Source of the DNA: Puniceicoccaceae bacterium
GTDB taxonomy: Bacteria > Verrucomicrobiota > Verrucomicrobiia > Opitutales > Coraliomargaritaceae
Direction of reading: 5' to 3'
Length of the DNA stretch: 5,655 nucleotides
NCBI GenBank assembly: GCA_003567255.1
Contig: PWZW01000224.1
Location: 1-5,655 of the forward strand
Of this stretch, positions 4,960 through 5,655 are shown piece by piece. The position numbers and the translations under genes are program-made. The stretch's first letter is position 1, and every line of letters starts with the position of its first letter. Below the pieces are notes generated by a model, which saw only the letters and a program-made list of their open reading frames with translations, searched no databases and was not told the DNA's origin.

Positions 4960-5655
4960 TTAACCCAATTCAAAAGAGGTGATCCCATAAATGTTATTCA
5001 ACGGAAGTTTAGGAGAACCGTTTGCGTACATTCTGGCAGTTTCGAACACTGGGCGCATGCCAAATCTTCCAGCTAAAGCCGTCGCATTCTGATTGGGTTC
5101 AGGGAGGTCCAAAAAGACAGCTGAATCTTCCGGTACGGATGCCATCAGCCCCAGTAAAAGTACGTCAGCAACCTGCGGTCGTTCGGCATTTAAGGGGCCA
5201 ACCTTAAAGCCTTCCGCGCATTCACGTATTGTCCCGTAACCAAGCAGTTTCCCACCGTCGTAGAATACCAGAGTTGTCCCGATTTTTGCACTCACCCAGT
5301 TTTTGATGAATGTTCGCCTTTCCGCTGGGAAATACTGCTGATCCATTTCCACTAGAGCCTCTATGTCGATTTCTTTAACGGGGACAATGTGCGGGTCGGG
5401 TATTTCATGCCGAGCCCTGCCCGCGTACCGAATATTTCTATGGGCTAGGCGAAAACCGGACTTTTTATAGTTTTCCTGTTGCTCAATGACACCATCCAAT
5501 CCTACACACCGTCCTTTCAAACGAGCAAGGGCGGCCTCCCAAAGGCGAAAGCCGAGGCCCTGCCCTCGAAACGCGGGTTTAACAATGTAGAGACCGATGA
5601 AACCAAAGTTAGGAGCATACTTCACTGCGGAGATACTAGCGACGTGCGCACCGCG
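4960..5655 (-). CDS. GNAT-family N-acetyltransferase, 5' truncated by window edge
   Basis: This enzyme would transfer an acetyl group from acetyl-CoA to an amine, with an unknown acceptor. The frame is open from the right edge (5655) to TAA at 4960-4962, giving 231 visible residues. The GTG at 5623-5625 is most likely an internal Val, because the codons before it continue a GNAT-like strand (…ASISAVKYAPNFGFIGLYIV). The acetyl-CoA loop RGQGLG follows GFIGLYIVKPAF, the classical motif A. Roughly the last 130 residues, including GFKVGPLNAERPQVADVLL, look like a second GNAT-type fold of the Acetyltransf_18 kind that follows the catalytic domain in a set of two-domain acetyltransferases. The missing N-terminus probably amounts to the first part of the GNAT domain. 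The gene converges on the Cys-rich pair, with the tandem hairpins between them. No functional link is evident. Confidence 0.85.
   Translation of the reverse strand, partial: RGAHVASISAVKYAPNFGFIGLYIVKPAFRGQGLGFRLWEAALARLKGRCVGLDGVIEQQENYKKSGFRLAHRNIRYAGRARHEIPDPHIVPVKEIDIEALVEMDQQYFPAERRTFIKNWVSAKIGTTLVFYDGGKLLGYGTIRECAEGFKVGPLNAERPQVADVLLLGLMASVPEDSAVFLDLPEPNQNATALAGRFGMRPVFETARMYANGSPKLPLNNIYGITSFELG

Noticed and set aside
1..5655. CRISPR arrays, insertion sequences, tRNA or rRNA genes
   Set aside because: No direct-repeat/spacer pattern, transposase-like translation with terminal repeats, cloverleaf or rRNA-like sequence was seen.

Overview
The window reads as a chromosomal segment of a moderately GC-rich bacterium carrying two core genes followed by a small accessory stretch. 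The protein character of the citramalate synthase and of ribosomal protein S1, together with start regions that lack a canonical AGGAGG Shine-Dalgarno sequence, suggests a Verrucomicrobiota-like (possibly Opitutales/Puniceicoccales) organism. This placement is an impression from the translated sequences, not a database result.

Layout. Positions 1-236 hold no convincing gene, but a perfect 7-4-7 palindrome lies 43 bases before the first start codon. Positions 237-1826 (+) encode (R)-citramalate synthase (cimA). The 265-base gap 1827-2091 carries a possible promoter, a 10-bp hairpin followed by a T tract, and a structured leader in which one strand of a hairpin could instead pair with the ribosome-binding region of the next gene. 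Positions 2092-3750 (+) encode a full-length six-domain ribosomal protein S1 (rpsA), closed by a textbook intrinsic terminator at 3778-3809.

The accessory part follows. After a 249-base spacer with an interrupted inverted repeat and a possible promoter come two same-strand ORFs for exported cysteine-rich proteins: a 162-residue candidate with 12 Cys (4059-4547) and a 47-residue metallothionein-like peptide with 9 Cys among its last 22 residues (4647-4790). Two tandem hairpins, the second a strong intrinsic terminator, end this pair. A convergent gene for a GNAT-family acetyltransferase (4960-5655, minus strand) runs off the right edge, so its N-terminus is missing.

How they relate. cimA feeds isoleucine synthesis and rpsA serves translation initiation; they look like separate transcription units. 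The Cys-rich pair is the least explained part of the window. I infer a possible envelope metal- or thiol-handling function, but nothing in the sequence identifies the ligand.
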